Source: Rossellomorea marisflavi
GTDB lineage: Bacteria; Bacillota; Bacilli; Bacillales; Bacillaceae_B
Length of the DNA stretch: 64,000 bases
Assembly: GCA_003667865.1 (NCBI GenBank)
Contig: CP033051.1
Location: 2,940,501-3,004,500, forward strand
Direction of reading: 5' to 3'
Program-made: the position numbers and the translations under genes
Shown here: one piece after another, positions 13,780-22,608 of the stretch
Layout of the letters: every line of letters begins with the position of its first letter
How positions within the stretch are numbered: position 1 is the stretch's first letter
Notes under the pieces: model-generated
What the model saw: only the letters and a program-made list of their open reading frames with translations
What the model was told of the DNA's origin: nothing
Database searches by the model: none

Positions 13780-13809
13780 GAGGGGCTAATATTCATATTA
13801 GCTCTTTTT
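13780..13809 (+). terminator. Intrinsic terminator after the hypothetical gene
   Basis: A perfect 8-bp stem, GCTAATAT/ATATTAGC (13785-13792 and 13795-13802), with flanking GAG/CTC and a following T-run. Confidence 0.85.
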
Positions 13810-13915
13810 GTATGAAATCTTTTAACGGATTGTAAACAACAATAGGGAATAATTTCCTCAAAAGCTGTTTTTTGATAGAATACTAAACATAAGATAAAAA
13901 GTAGGAGCGGCTTTT

Positions 13916-14533
13916 GTGTCAGATAAATGGTTAGATTGGGCTAAAAGAATACAATCGATAACACAAGCAGGACTTGCTTTCTCAAAGGATCCTTTTGATC
14001 AAGAGAGATATGAAGAGTTACAAAAGATTAGTTTTGAAATTATGAGTGAGTATACAGAAGTTAAGATGGAAAAACTCTACGGTCTATTCCAGCAGGAAAA
14101 GGGTTACCAAACGCCAAAAATGGATGTTCGCGGAGTTATTTTTGAAGATGACAAGATTCTATTAGTGAAGGAAAAAATAGATAACAAATGGTCACTTCCA
14201 GGTGGGTTTTGTGATGTAGGATTATCACCGGCAGAAAATGTAGTAAAAGAAATAAGAGAAGAGGCAGGGTATGAGTGTATTCCGACAAAGCTTTTAGCTG
14301 TCATGGATATGAATAAACATCCACATCCTCCTCAAGCCTTTCATTATTATAAAATCTTTATTCAGTGTCAGGTTATTGGGGGAAGAGCAACACTTGGGTT
14401 AGAAACAAAAGATATTGGTTTCTTTAGTGAACATAGTCTTCCGAGTTTATCTACTGGAAGAAATACAGAATCTCAAATAAAAATGCTTTTTACCTATTTA
14501 CGCAATCCTTCTTTAGAGCCCCATTTTGACTAG
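13916..14533 (+). CDS. NUDIX hydrolase with N-terminal helical domain (YjhB-like)
   Basis: A 205-residue protein with a helical N-terminal extension (about residues 1-65, resembling the Nudix_N_2 type) and a NUDIX domain. The NUDIX box is GGFCDVGLSPAENVVKEI followed by REEAGY; the metal-binding glutamates (KEIREE part) are kept, but the first box glutamate is Leu and the box Arg is Lys. Relatives hydrolyse ADP-ribose or other nucleoside diphosphate compounds; the substrate here is unknown. The start is GTG, after GTAGGAGCGG. The gene stands alone. Confidence 0.85.
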   Translation: MSDKWLDWAKRIQSITQAGLAFSKDPFDQERYEELQKISFEIMSEYTEVKMEKLYGLFQQEKGYQTPKMDVRGVIFEDDKILLVKEKIDNKWSLPGGFCDVGLSPAENVVKEIREEAGYECIPTKLLAVMDMNKHPHPPQAFHYYKIFIQCQVIGGRATLGLETKDIGFFSEHSLPSLSTGRNTESQIKMLFTYLRNPSLEPHFD

Positions 14534-14611
14534 ATTGCTTATGGTAACATGCCCTAGCATCTAAAAGGATTTTATATGCAATTTGTAGTAAAAGGAAGGG
14601 ACACCTAGATC

Positions 14612-15220
14612 ATGACTGCTATCATTCATGGAATTATATTAGCTTTTGGACTAATCCTTCCCTTAGGAGTTCAAAATGTATTTGTTTTTAATCAAGGGGC
14701 AACGCAACCTACTTTCTATAGGGCATTACCTGTTATTGTTACAGCAGCAATCTCCGATACGTTCCTCATTTCTAGCGCAGTATTGGGTGTTTCAGTTTTA
14801 CTTTTTACCGTTTCTTGGATTAGAATTTCTCTCGTTGCTCTCGGTTTCATCTTTTTAGTATATATGGGCTATGTAACATGGAAGAGTGAAGCGCATTCAA
14901 CAGGAGAAGGGGCAAAAGCACTTTCACCAAAGAAACAGATAGCTTTTGCAGCTTCAGTATCTTTGCTTAATCCTCATGCTATATTAGATACTGTCGGCGT
15001 TATTGGTACTAGCTCAATAGCTTATTCTGGAAGTGATAGGTTCCTCTTCACAATTGCATGTATCATTGTTTCATGGATATGGTTTATAGGTCTGGGTTTT
15101 ATAGGGAGTAAAGTTGGCAAATTAACACAATCAAAACAATTTATCTATTACCTTAATAAACTATCAGCTCTTATTATGTGGGGAACAGCGGTTTATTTAA
15201 TTTATTCTTCTATTAGGTGA
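14612..15220 (+). CDS. LysE/ArgO-family amino acid exporter (YisU-like)
   Basis: A 202-residue hydrophobic protein with about six membrane segments. It starts MTAIIHGIILAFGLILPLGVQN, the typical LysE opening in which G(P/V)QN is conserved, and contains LLNPHAILDTVGVIG. LysE/ArgO proteins export basic amino acids; substrate specificity cannot be assigned here. The ribosome site is AAGGAAGGGA. It lies between the NUDIX gene and the convergent rqcH, with a shared hairpin after it. In B. subtilis this locus has the cysH operon instead. Confidence 0.85.
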   Translation: MTAIIHGIILAFGLILPLGVQNVFVFNQGATQPTFYRALPVIVTAAISDTFLISSAVLGVSVLLFTVSWIRISLVALGFIFLVYMGYVTWKSEAHSTGEGAKALSPKKQIAFAASVSLLNPHAILDTVGVIGTSSIAYSGSDRFLFTIACIIVSWIWFIGLGFIGSKVGKLTQSKQFIYYLNKLSALIMWGTAVYLIYSSIR

Positions 15221-15229
15221 CCGTATTTT

Positions 15230-15275
15230 AAAAAGAAAAGTCTAAGTTTTACAGTAATTGATGTAAAACTTAGAC
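15230..15275 (-). terminator. Terminator of rqcH (shared hairpin)
   Basis: A perfect 14-bp inverted repeat GTCTAAGTTTTACA/TGTAAAACTTAGAC (15240-15253 and 15262-15275). Read on the - strand it is followed by TTTTCTTTTT, a good tail for rqcH. On the + strand the tail is weaker, so it may only partly stop the exporter transcript. Confidence 0.8.
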
Positions 15276-15289
15276 AAATGGTATTGTAA

Positions 15290-16999
15290 CTATTTTTTTA
15301 ATGAACGAACCAAATCCAAATCAGGTGTTACGTAAACTGTTTGCTGTTCAACATAGATAACAAAACCAGGCTTTGCTCCTTTTGGCTTTTTCACATGTCT
15401 CACTTCGGTAAAGTCAACAGGCACAGAACCCGATTCTCTAGCTTTACTAAAATAAGCAGCGATATTAGCGGCTTCCAGAATGGTTTTGTCTGTTGGGTCA
15501 CTGTTGCGAATGACAACATGAGATCCTGGAATATCTTTTGTATGAAGCCAAATATCATTTCTCTGTGCGACTCGGCTTGTTAAATAATCATTTTGTTTAT
15601 TATTTTTACCAACTAGAATGACGGTCCCATCCGAGGATTCATATTGTTCAAGTATTGGTTTGTCATTCGCCTTTTTCTTTTTATTTCCTTTTTTGTTGCG
15701 AACTCGTAAATAGCCTTCTTCTTCGAGCTCTTCTCGAATTTCTTCAATATCTTTCGTTGAAGCAGACTCTAATTGTTGATAGAGTTGATCAAAATAAAGA
15801 ATTTCTTCTTTTGCTTTTTCAATCTGATCATGTACAATTTCAATGGCATTTTTGGCTTTTTGATATTTAGAAAAGTAAGACTGAGCATTTTCAGAAGGTG
15901 TTTTCTGTGGATCAAGAGAAATCTGAATACTGCTTTGATCCTCGTCATAATAATTCACGACTTCAATTTCAGTCATTCCACGTTCCATTGCGTAGATATT
16001 TGCCGTTAAAAGTTCTCCATATAATTGAAATTTTTGAGCACTTTTTGCATCCTCTAATGTTTTTTCAAGCTTAATAATTTTGCCTTCATTTTTTTCTTTT
16101 TCGTTTTTAATGAACCGTTCCAGATCATTACCTTGCTGTTTTACTCGATCACGTGATGCCTTTTGGAAAAAGAATCGATCAAGTAATTCGCTTAGACTAC
16201 TAAATGTTTGACGGTCTCCATCAAGGTGCTCTAAGTTCATTAAGTAAAAATGTTCTTTAGATCCGTTAAAGTAGGTTGGCACATAGCTGTGGTCACGAAT
16301 GTTTTGGATTAACTCCAAAAACGACTTTGGAATCGTCATTCTGTTAACAAGTCCTGCTTGTTGAAGGACTTCTTTTGCAAACAGAGGTGAAATCCCAGAG
16401 AATGAGGAAACGATTTGTTTATCAATTTTCCCAGCATTGAAGTCAAGGGATCTTAAAATGTCATCCTCTGTAGCTTGTAATGGGTTTTTTTTATTCTGTT
16501 GAGGAGGAAGGATATATTCTACTCCTGGTAAAAGAGAACGATGTGTATTCATGCTAGGTGAGATATGCTTAATGCTATCCAGGACCATATTACGTTCTTT
16601 ATCAATCAGAATGATATTACTGTGCCTACCCATAACCTCGACAATTAATTGTTTATAAGATACGTCTCCAATTTCATTTCTTCCTTTTATTTCAAAGACA
16701 ATCATACGATCTAAATCAAACTGCTTTATATCTTCAATGATATATCCTTCAAGATGCTTGCGAAGAAGCATACAAAACATCGGTGGTTCAGTAGGATTCT
16801 CATGCTGTTCTTTCGTAATCTGAACCCTTGCATAGCTTGGGTGAGCAGAGAGAAGAACCTTCTGATTTTTTCCATTCGCACGAACCACCATAATGATTTC
16901 GTTTTTATATGGTTGTTGTATTTTTGTGATTCTTCCTGTAATAAGGGCTTCTTTAAGTTCTTTCGTAATAGCCCTTGTAAAAAGTCCATCAAATGACAT
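15290..16999 (-). CDS. rqcH: RqcH, ribosome-associated quality-control factor (Rqc2/NEMF homologue)
   Basis: A 569-residue NFACT protein (B. subtilis YloA). Domain order: NFACT-N at about 1-200, a helix-hairpin-helix region, a long charged coiled coil (about 285-430) and a C-terminal NFACT-R domain ([18 protein letters not shown], then [17 protein letters not shown]). Asp97-Arg98 in FDLDRM match the residues needed for alanine-tail synthesis in B. subtilis RqcH. The protein binds obstructed 50S subunits and recruits tRNA-Ala to add C-terminal alanine tails that mark nascent chains for decay. Older annotations call it fibronectin-binding protein. It is transcribed opposite to its neighbours and has its own terminator. 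Confidence 0.95.
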   Translation of the reverse strand: MSFDGLFTRAITKELKEALITGRITKIQQPYKNEIIMVVRANGKNQKVLLSAHPSYARVQITKEQHENPTEPPMFCMLLRKHLEGYIIEDIKQFDLDRMIVFEIKGRNEIGDVSYKQLIVEVMGRHSNIILIDKERNMVLDSIKHISPSMNTHRSLLPGVEYILPPQQNKKNPLQATEDDILRSLDFNAGKIDKQIVSSFSGISPLFAKEVLQQAGLVNRMTIPKSFLELIQNIRDHSYVPTYFNGSKEHFYLMNLEHLDGDRQTFSSLSELLDRFFFQKASRDRVKQQGNDLERFIKNEKEKNEGKIIKLEKTLEDAKSAQKFQLYGELLTANIYAMERGMTEIEVVNYYDEDQSSIQISLDPQKTPSENAQSYFSKYQKAKNAIEIVHDQIEKAKEEILYFDQLYQQLESASTKDIEEIREELEEEGYLRVRNKKGNKKKKANDKPILEQYESSDGTVILVGKNNKQNDYLTSRVAQRNDIWLHTKDIPGSHVVIRNSDPTDKTILEAANIAAYFSKARESGSVPVDFTEVRHVKKPKGAKPGFVIYVEQQTVYVTPDLDLVRSLKK

Positions 17000-17227
17000 A
17001 TGTAAACATCCTTTACTTAATCCATTTCTGTAATTATAAGTGATATTGTTTGAATTTTACATTTTTATATTTCAATGACCTAGCAAAAATTCTCTCCTGC
17101 TTAATATCTTTTTACTCCTACTTATGTGATGACTTACAAGAGGTGGAAGGTGCTTCTACTTGAAAATTAGATATTAATGATAATGAGAGTAATAAGGTTC
17201 ATTGTTTTAGATTCAAGTATATTTACT
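17000..17227. other. Intergenic region upstream of rqcH
   Basis: An AT-rich spacer with no credible gene. On the - strand a TATAAT (complement of 17033-17038) with a poor -35 about 17 bp upstream (TGTAAA, complement of 17056-17061) could serve rqcH. AAAGGATG precedes the rqcH ATG. A 9-bp arm CAAGTATAT at 17214-17222 pairs with 17372-17380 on the far side of the repeat element. Confidence 0.45.
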
Positions 17228-17356
17228 GAGTTGCTAGGAGCGGAAGGTGCTAGACTCCTGCGGGACATAGCGGCAATGGTGAGACCCCGCAGGCGCTAGC
17301 GCCGAGGAGGCTCATCGCCGCCCCGCGGAAAGCAAGCACCTGGAGCGGATAGCAAC
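17228..17356 (+). repeat. Structured extragenic repeat, copy A
   Basis: A GC-rich island of about 129 bp in an AT-rich spacer. It begins GAGTTGCTAGGAGCGG and ends GGAGCGGATAGCAAC, so GTTGCT/AGCAAC are terminal inverted repeats. Nested inside are AGGTGCT/AGCACCT, CCTGCGGG/CCCGCAGG, a GCGCTAGCGC palindrome and GCGG..GGTGAG/CTCATCGCCGC. Related copies are at 41947-42095 (same strand), 61366-61498 (opposite strand) and a decayed one at 32226-32325. It has no coding potential. I believe similar sequences are common in Bacillaceae intergenic DNA; their function is not known to me. Confidence 0.8.
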
Positions 17357-17543
17357 GGGCTTAGTATAAATATATACTTGTATCAAACTTAGTTCTTATA
17401 AAATCATCATTCAAATTCATATAAATATCTCTTTACCATCACATTCTTTTAAAATCATATCATTTTTTAGGACGAGTCTGAATAATAATGCTAAAAGTAG
17501 GACAACTTTTTCGTTATTTGTAGGAGGAGAGTGAGTAGGCTTC
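17357..17543. other. Intergenic region upstream of the Ca2+ ATPase gene
   Basis: An AT-rich spacer of 187 bp. It holds the 9-bp arm ATATACTTG (17372-17380) complementary to 17214-17222, and the ribosome site GGAGGAGA for the ATPase. No convincing promoter was identified. Confidence 0.5.
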
Positions 17544-20225
17544 ATGAATTATCATGAAATGCGAGAATCAGAGATAGAAAAGAATTTGAACACCAACATT
17601 AGAGACGGTTTAACGTCTAATGAAGTAGAACAAAGAAGGAAGCAATTTGGCTACAACCAACTAGAGGAAGCCGAAAAGCAATCAGCACTATTACAGTTTT
17701 TCAGTCAATTCAAGGATTTTATGGTTTTAGTCCTTCTAGCAGCCACTCTTATTTCCGGGTTATTAGGAGAATATATTGATGCCATAGCGATTATGGCCAT
17801 TGTTTTAGTCAATGGTTTCCTAGGGTTTTTCCAGGAAAGAAAAGCAGAGAAGTCCTTACAAGCCTTAAAGGAATTATCTGCACCGCAGGTTATTGTTCTT
17901 CGTGAGGGAGAATGGACTAAGATTCCCTCGAAGGAACTCATTGTTGGGGATATTGTAAAGTTTTCAAGTGGTGATCGAATTGGAGCAGATGTTAGGCTCG
18001 TCAGTGCCAATAACTTAGAAATTGAAGAATCAGCCTTGACAGGAGAGTCCTTACCAGTTGCGAAAACAACGAGATCTCTTAGTGGAGAAAACCTAAACCT
18101 AGGTGACCTTGAAAATATGGCGTTTATGGGTACGATGGTGACTCGTGGTAATGGAGTAGGAGTAGTTGTTGCAATTGGAATGAAAACAGCCATGGGTCAA
18201 ATTGCTGATATGATTCAAAAAGCAGAAACACTTACAACCCCACTTCAAAGACGTCTTGAGCAATTAGGAAAAATTTTAATTACAGTAGCACTAATTTTAA
18301 CAGCACTAGTTGTAGGAATTGGTGTCATCCAAGGGCATGATATTTACACAATGTTCTTAGCTGGGGTTTCGCTTGCTGTTGCTGCAATCCCTGAGGGGTT
18401 ACCAGCAATTGTAACAGTAGCACTTTCTCTTGGTGTGCAACGAATGATTCGAAAAAAAGCGATTGTTCGCAAATTGCCTGCAGTTGAGACATTAGGCTGT
18501 GCTTCTGTAATTTGTTCAGATAAGACAGGAACGATGACACAAAATAAAATGACGGTTACGCGCTTATGGAGTGGTGGAGATAGCTGGAAGGTGTCAGGTA
18601 CTGGATACGATCCGAATGGACAATTTTTCTATGGTGAAAAAAGTATTTTACCGAAAGAGAATAAAGCGCTTCAACAATTGTTAACCTTTGGAATGCTATG
18701 TAATCATGCAGAGCTAAAACTAAAGGATGAGGAATTTGTTATTGATGGCGACCCTACAGAAGGTGCACTTTTAGTAGCAGCTATGAAAGCAGGGTTAAGT
18801 AAAGAGTCTTTATTACAGCAATTTGTAATTGAAAAGGAATTTCCATTTGACTCTGGTAGAAAAATGATGACGATTATTTTACGAGATCAAAGCGGAAAAC
18901 GTTTTTCTGTAACAAAAGGAGCGCCTGATGTTTTAGTTCAGAAGAGTGAATCTGTGTTGTGGGATGGGAAGCTTCAGCAGTTATCAGGAGAATATGCACA
19001 AAATATTGAAGGGGCAATAGAAGAACTAGCTGGAGATGCTTTAAGAAATATCGCGATTGCTTTTAAACCAATTCAAACGAATACGATTGAAACATTAACA
19101 GAGTCTGATGTGGAAAATGGGCTTACGTTTATTGGTCTACAAGGAATGATTGATCCACCACGTCCAGAAGTGAAACAAGCAGTAGCAGAATGTCGTACTG
19201 CTGGAATCAAAACAGTAATGATTACTGGTGATCATGTAATCACAGCAAAGGCTATCGCGAAAGAACTTGGTATTTTAAAAGCAAATGACCAAGTACTTGA
19301 TGGTAAAGCATTAAATGGGATGGATTTAAATGAACTTGAGGAAGTAGTAGAGGATGTAACTGTCTTTGCTCGTGTTTCGCCTGAGCATAAGCTGAAAATT
19401 GTAAAAGCACTTCAAAACAGGGGCCATATCGTAGCGATGACGGGAGATGGAGTCAATGATGCTCCAGCAATTAAAACAGCAGATATCGGTGTTGCCATGG
19501 GAATCACGGGAACAGATGTTGCAAAAGAATCTTCCTCACTCGTATTATTGGATGATAACTTTGCTACGATAAAAGCAGCGATCCATGAAGGCCGTAATAT
19601 CTATGAAAACATCCGAAAATTTATCCGATATCTTCTAGCATCAAATGTCGGTGAAATTTTAGTTATGTTATTTGCTATGATACTTGCCCTTCCGCTACCA
19701 TTAGTTCCTATTCAAATACTGTGGGTAAATCTTGTAACAGATGGATTACCTGCTATGGCATTAGGGCTAGATAAACCAGAAGATGACGTCATGAATCGTA
19801 AACCAAGACATCCGAAAGAAGGGGTATTTGCCCGTGGGTTAGGATGGAAGGTCGTTTCGCGAGGGTTCATGATCGGTATGGTAACGTTGATTGCCTTTAT
19901 CATTGCGTATAAGCAACATCCGGATAATCTCGCATATGCTCAAACAGTTGCGTTTGTAACACTTGTCATGGCTCAGCTGATACATGTGTTTGACTGTCGA
20001 AGTGAAAAATCTGTTTTTGCAAGAAACCCATTTGGAAACATGTATCTTGTATGGGCAGTTATTTCTTCTATATTATTAATGTTGCCTGTTATTTACTTGC
20101 CAGCACTTCAACCGATATTCCATACAGTACCGATTGAAGCGAGAGATTGGTTATTAATTTTAGGACTAAGCTCTGTTCCAACATTTTTACTAGCGGGTAC
20201 ATTTTTTACAAGAAAAAATAAATAA
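17544..20225 (+). CDS. yloB: P-type Ca2+-transporting ATPase (YloB)
   Basis: An 893-residue P-type ATPase of the SERCA-like P2A class. An N-terminal cation-ATPase domain is followed by TM pairs, the A-domain TGES loop (ESALTGESLPVAK), the ion-site helix VAAIPEGLPAIVTVAL, the phosphorylation motif SDKTGT with Asp326, KGAPD in the nucleotide domain, and the hinge MTGDGVNDAPAIK; the C terminus has about six TM helices. It pumps Ca2+ out of the cytoplasm; B. subtilis YloB contributes to spore formation and germination. A complete monocistronic gene with its own terminator. The start is ATG 17544, about 13 bases after GGAGGAGA. Confidence 0.94.
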   Translation: MNYHEMRESEIEKNLNTNIRDGLTSNEVEQRRKQFGYNQLEEAEKQSALLQFFSQFKDFMVLVLLAATLISGLLGEYIDAIAIMAIVLVNGFLGFFQERKAEKSLQALKELSAPQVIVLREGEWTKIPSKELIVGDIVKFSSGDRIGADVRLVSANNLEIEESALTGESLPVAKTTRSLSGENLNLGDLENMAFMGTMVTRGNGVGVVVAIGMKTAMGQIADMIQKAETLTTPLQRRLEQLGKILITVALILTALVVGIGVIQGHDIYTMFLAGVSLAVAAIPEGLPAIVTVALSLGVQRMIRKKAIVRKLPAVETLGCASVICSDKTGTMTQNKMTVTRLWSGGDSWKVSGTGYDPNGQFFYGEKSILPKENKALQQLLTFGMLCNHAELKLKDEEFVIDGDPTEGALLVAAMKAGLSKESLLQQFVIEKEFPFDSGRKMMTIILRDQSGKRFSVTKGAPDVLVQKSESVLWDGKLQQLSGEYAQNIEGAIEELAGDALRNIAIAFKPIQTNTIETLTESDVENGLTFIGLQGMIDPPRPEVKQAVAECRTAGIKTVMITGDHVITAKAIAKELGILKANDQVLDGKALNGMDLNELEEVVEDVTVFARVSPEHKLKIVKALQNRGHIVAMTGDGVNDAPAIKTADIGVAMGITGTDVAKESSSLVLLDDNFATIKAAIHEGRNIYENIRKFIRYLLASNVGEILVMLFAMILALPLPLVPIQILWVNLVTDGLPAMALGLDKPEDDVMNRKPRHPKEGVFARGLGWKVVSRGFMIGMVTLIAFIIAYKQHPDNLAYAQTVAFVTLVMAQLIHVFDCRSEKSVFARNPFGNMYLVWAVISSILLMLPVIYLPALQPIFHTVPIEARDWLLILGLSSVPTFLLAGTFFTRKNK

Positions 20226-20240
20226 GATGTGCTATAATAC

Positions 20241-20276
20241 AAAAGGTAGTAGAGATTCACTCTATTACCTTTTTTT
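20241..20276 (+). terminator. Terminator after yloB
   Basis: Stem AAAAGGTAGTAGAG with CTCTATTACCTTTT (one G-T pair), loop of five bases, then a run of T. Confidence 0.88.
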
Positions 20277-20278
20277 GT

Positions 20279-20300
20279 ATAAAAGGAATGTTCCTTTTAT
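20279..20300. repeat. Perfect short palindrome between yloB and yloC
   Basis: ATAAAAGGAA-TG-TTCCTTTTAT, 10-bp arms around a 2-base centre, three bases after the yloB terminator. It is too tight for a normal terminator and has no T-run; it may be an operator for the yloC-remA-gmk-rpoZ unit. Confidence 0.5.
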
Positions 20301-20397
20301 AGGTGCAACATATTCTGATATGCTTGTTGATTGAATATCCCTTTCCATAATATTGGGGTTTTATCGATACATATAGATACGATTGGATGTGATGATC

Positions 20398-21273
20398 GTG
20401 GTTGTTAGTATGACAGGCTTTGGCAGAGGTCAGGTTAAGTCTGAAACTCATACTGTAACAGTAGAAATAAAATCAGTAAATCATCGCTATTGTGAATATT
20501 ACATAAGAATTCCGAGGCAATTTGTGAAATTAGAGGAAAAAATTAAAAAGAAATTGTCTTCATACATAAATAGAGGGAAAGTGGATGTATTTGTTTCAAT
20601 TTCAGGAGATTCACTTGTTCATCGTACGTTTCAAGTTGACTGGCGTTTAGCAGAAGATTATTATCAATTAGTACAGAGTATTAAAGAGAAGTTCTCATTA
20701 GATTCTTCTATAACACTGCAGGATTTTCTTCAGCGAGAAGATTTCATTACGGTTGATGAAACAGATGAAGAAAATGAAGGATTAAGCCATGTGGTTCTTG
20801 AAGCTGTTGAGCGAGCAGCAGAGCAATTCGACAGCATGCGTAAACGTGAAGGTGAGCAGCTCTATAAAGATTTTCTTTTTCATTTGAAGCATTTTGAGAA
20901 AAATGTTGCTGATTTGAGGGTATATGCACCAAAGGTTACAGTCCAATACCGTGAAAAATTAGAGAAAAAGATGAAAGATTATCTGAATGAAGCAATTGAT
21001 GAAGCGAGGATTCTTACAGAGGTTGCTCTCTTTGCGGAAAAATCCGATATTACAGAAGAATTAACGAGATTAGAAAGCCATGTGAAACAGTTCTATCATA
21101 GTGTTCAATCACATGAACCACTCGGGCGTAAGCTTGACTTTATTATTCAAGAGATGAATAGAGAAGTGAACACTGTTGGCTCAAAAGCAAATGACTCAAC
21201 GATTGCTGGTCTCGTAGTTGAATTGAAAACAACTTTAGAAAAAGTAAGAGAACAAGTACAAAATGTTGAATGA
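20398..21273 (+). CDS. yloC: YloC, YicC-family endoribonuclease-like protein
   Basis: A 291-residue YicC/YloC-family protein. It has the N-terminal SMTGFGRG signature, VEIKSVNHRY near residue 25, and a conserved C-terminal block with VALFAEKSDITEELTRLESH and GRKLDFIIQEMNREVNT. YicC of E. coli and YloC have been reported as endoribonucleases; a catalytic site is not obvious by eye. The start is the GTG at 20398: GGATGTGAT lies at a good distance upstream and the length then equals B. subtilis YloC (291 aa). It is followed by remA, gmk and rpoZ. Confidence 0.88.
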   Translation: MVVSMTGFGRGQVKSETHTVTVEIKSVNHRYCEYYIRIPRQFVKLEEKIKKKLSSYINRGKVDVFVSISGDSLVHRTFQVDWRLAEDYYQLVQSIKEKFSLDSSITLQDFLQREDFITVDETDEENEGLSHVVLEAVERAAEQFDSMRKREGEQLYKDFLFHLKHFEKNVADLRVYAPKVTVQYREKLEKKMKDYLNEAIDEARILTEVALFAEKSDITEELTRLESHVKQFYHSVQSHEPLGRKLDFIIQEMNREVNTVGSKANDSTIAGLVVELKTTLEKVREQVQNVE

Positions 21274-21275
21274 AG

Positions 21276-21310
21276 AGTTTAGTTTTGGTGTATATAGGTC
21301 AAACTAAACT
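21276..21310 (+). promoter_or_regulatory. 10-bp perfect hairpin in the remA leader
   Basis: AGTTTAGTTT (21276-21285) and AAACTAAACT (21301-21310) are exact complements around a 15-base loop. The remA ribosome site AGGGGGAGC follows within about 10 bases. There is no T-run, so it is not a simple terminator; it could limit remA translation, stabilise or process the mRNA, or act as DNA operator. Confidence 0.5.
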
Positions 21311-21330
21311 ACTAATTAGGGGGAGCAACT

Positions 21331-21603
21331 ATGGGAATTAAGCTTATTAATATAGGTTTTGGAAATATAGTATCAGCAAATAGAATTATTTCTATTGTTA
21401 GTCCTGAATCTGCACCAATAAAAAGGCTAATTCAGGATGCTCGAGATCGCGGCACTCTTATTGATGCTACATATGGAAGAAGAACAAGGGCTGTAATCGT
21501 TACAGATAGTGATCATGTTATCTTATCTGCTGTGCAACCAGAGACTGTTGCACATCGATTAACTGACAAAGAAGATATGGCTGAAGAAGGGCAGGGTAAG
21601 TAA
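21331..21603 (+). CDS. remA: RemA, DNA-binding activator of biofilm matrix genes
   Basis: A 90-residue protein nearly identical in pattern to B. subtilis RemA (YlzA, 89 aa): [43 protein letters not shown] and [12 protein letters not shown]. RemA forms oligomeric rings that wrap DNA and activates biofilm matrix operons and osmoprotection genes in B. subtilis. The ribosome site is AGGGGGAGC. It is followed directly by gmk with no gap, so regulator and nucleotide kinase are co-expressed. Confidence 0.95.
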   Translation: MGIKLINIGFGNIVSANRIISIVSPESAPIKRLIQDARDRGTLIDATYGRRTRAVIVTDSDHVILSAVQPETVAHRLTDKEDMAEEGQGK

Positions 21604-22218
<615 letters not shown>

Positions 22219-22440
22219 ATGTTAAATCCTTCTATTGATTCATTGATGAAAAAAATTGACTCTAAATATTCTCTTGTGAGTATTGCTGCAAAACGTGCTC
22301 GTGCAATGCAAGATTATAAAAAATATCAGCTTGATTCTTATGAGTCCTTTAAGTATGTTGGAAAAGCTTTAGAAGAAATTCATTCAGGTAAGCTTTCAAT
22401 GAAAGAACGTGAATCAGATACTGTGTATTCTGACGAGTAA
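22219..22440 (+). CDS. rpoZ: RNA polymerase omega subunit
   Basis: A 73-residue protein with the omega pattern: start [20 protein letters not shown], then AAKRARAM and [13 protein letters not shown]. Omega helps fold and assemble the beta-prime subunit. The gene abuts gmk and its ribosome site GGAGGTCG lies in the gmk 3' end. A terminator follows. Confidence 0.94.
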   Translation: MLNPSIDSLMKKIDSKYSLVSIAAKRARAMQDYKKYQLDSYESFKYVGKALEEIHSGKLSMKERESDTVYSDE

Positions 22441-22460
22441 GGAAGTATTTCCTATTTAAC

Positions 22461-22514
22461 AGGGTTGACTTATTAGGTATTTTGGTTCCTAATAAGACAG
22501 CCCTATTTTCATTT
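22461..22514 (+). terminator. Terminator after rpoZ
   Basis: AGGG..CTTATTAGG with CCTAATAAG..CCCT, followed by a T-rich tract (ATTTTCATTTT). Confidence 0.82.
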
Positions 22515-22608
22515 TGAAAGAATTTCCTGCATAATGATAGACAGAATAAATGTTGTAGTAATGATAAGAAATTTTAATAGAGTACATATATGTTAGTGGG
22601 GGAATGAC

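Noticed and set aside
17173-17192. Fur-box-like TGATAATGAGAGTAA
   Set aside because: Only the first half-site matches; the second half is poor and the neighbours are not iron genes.
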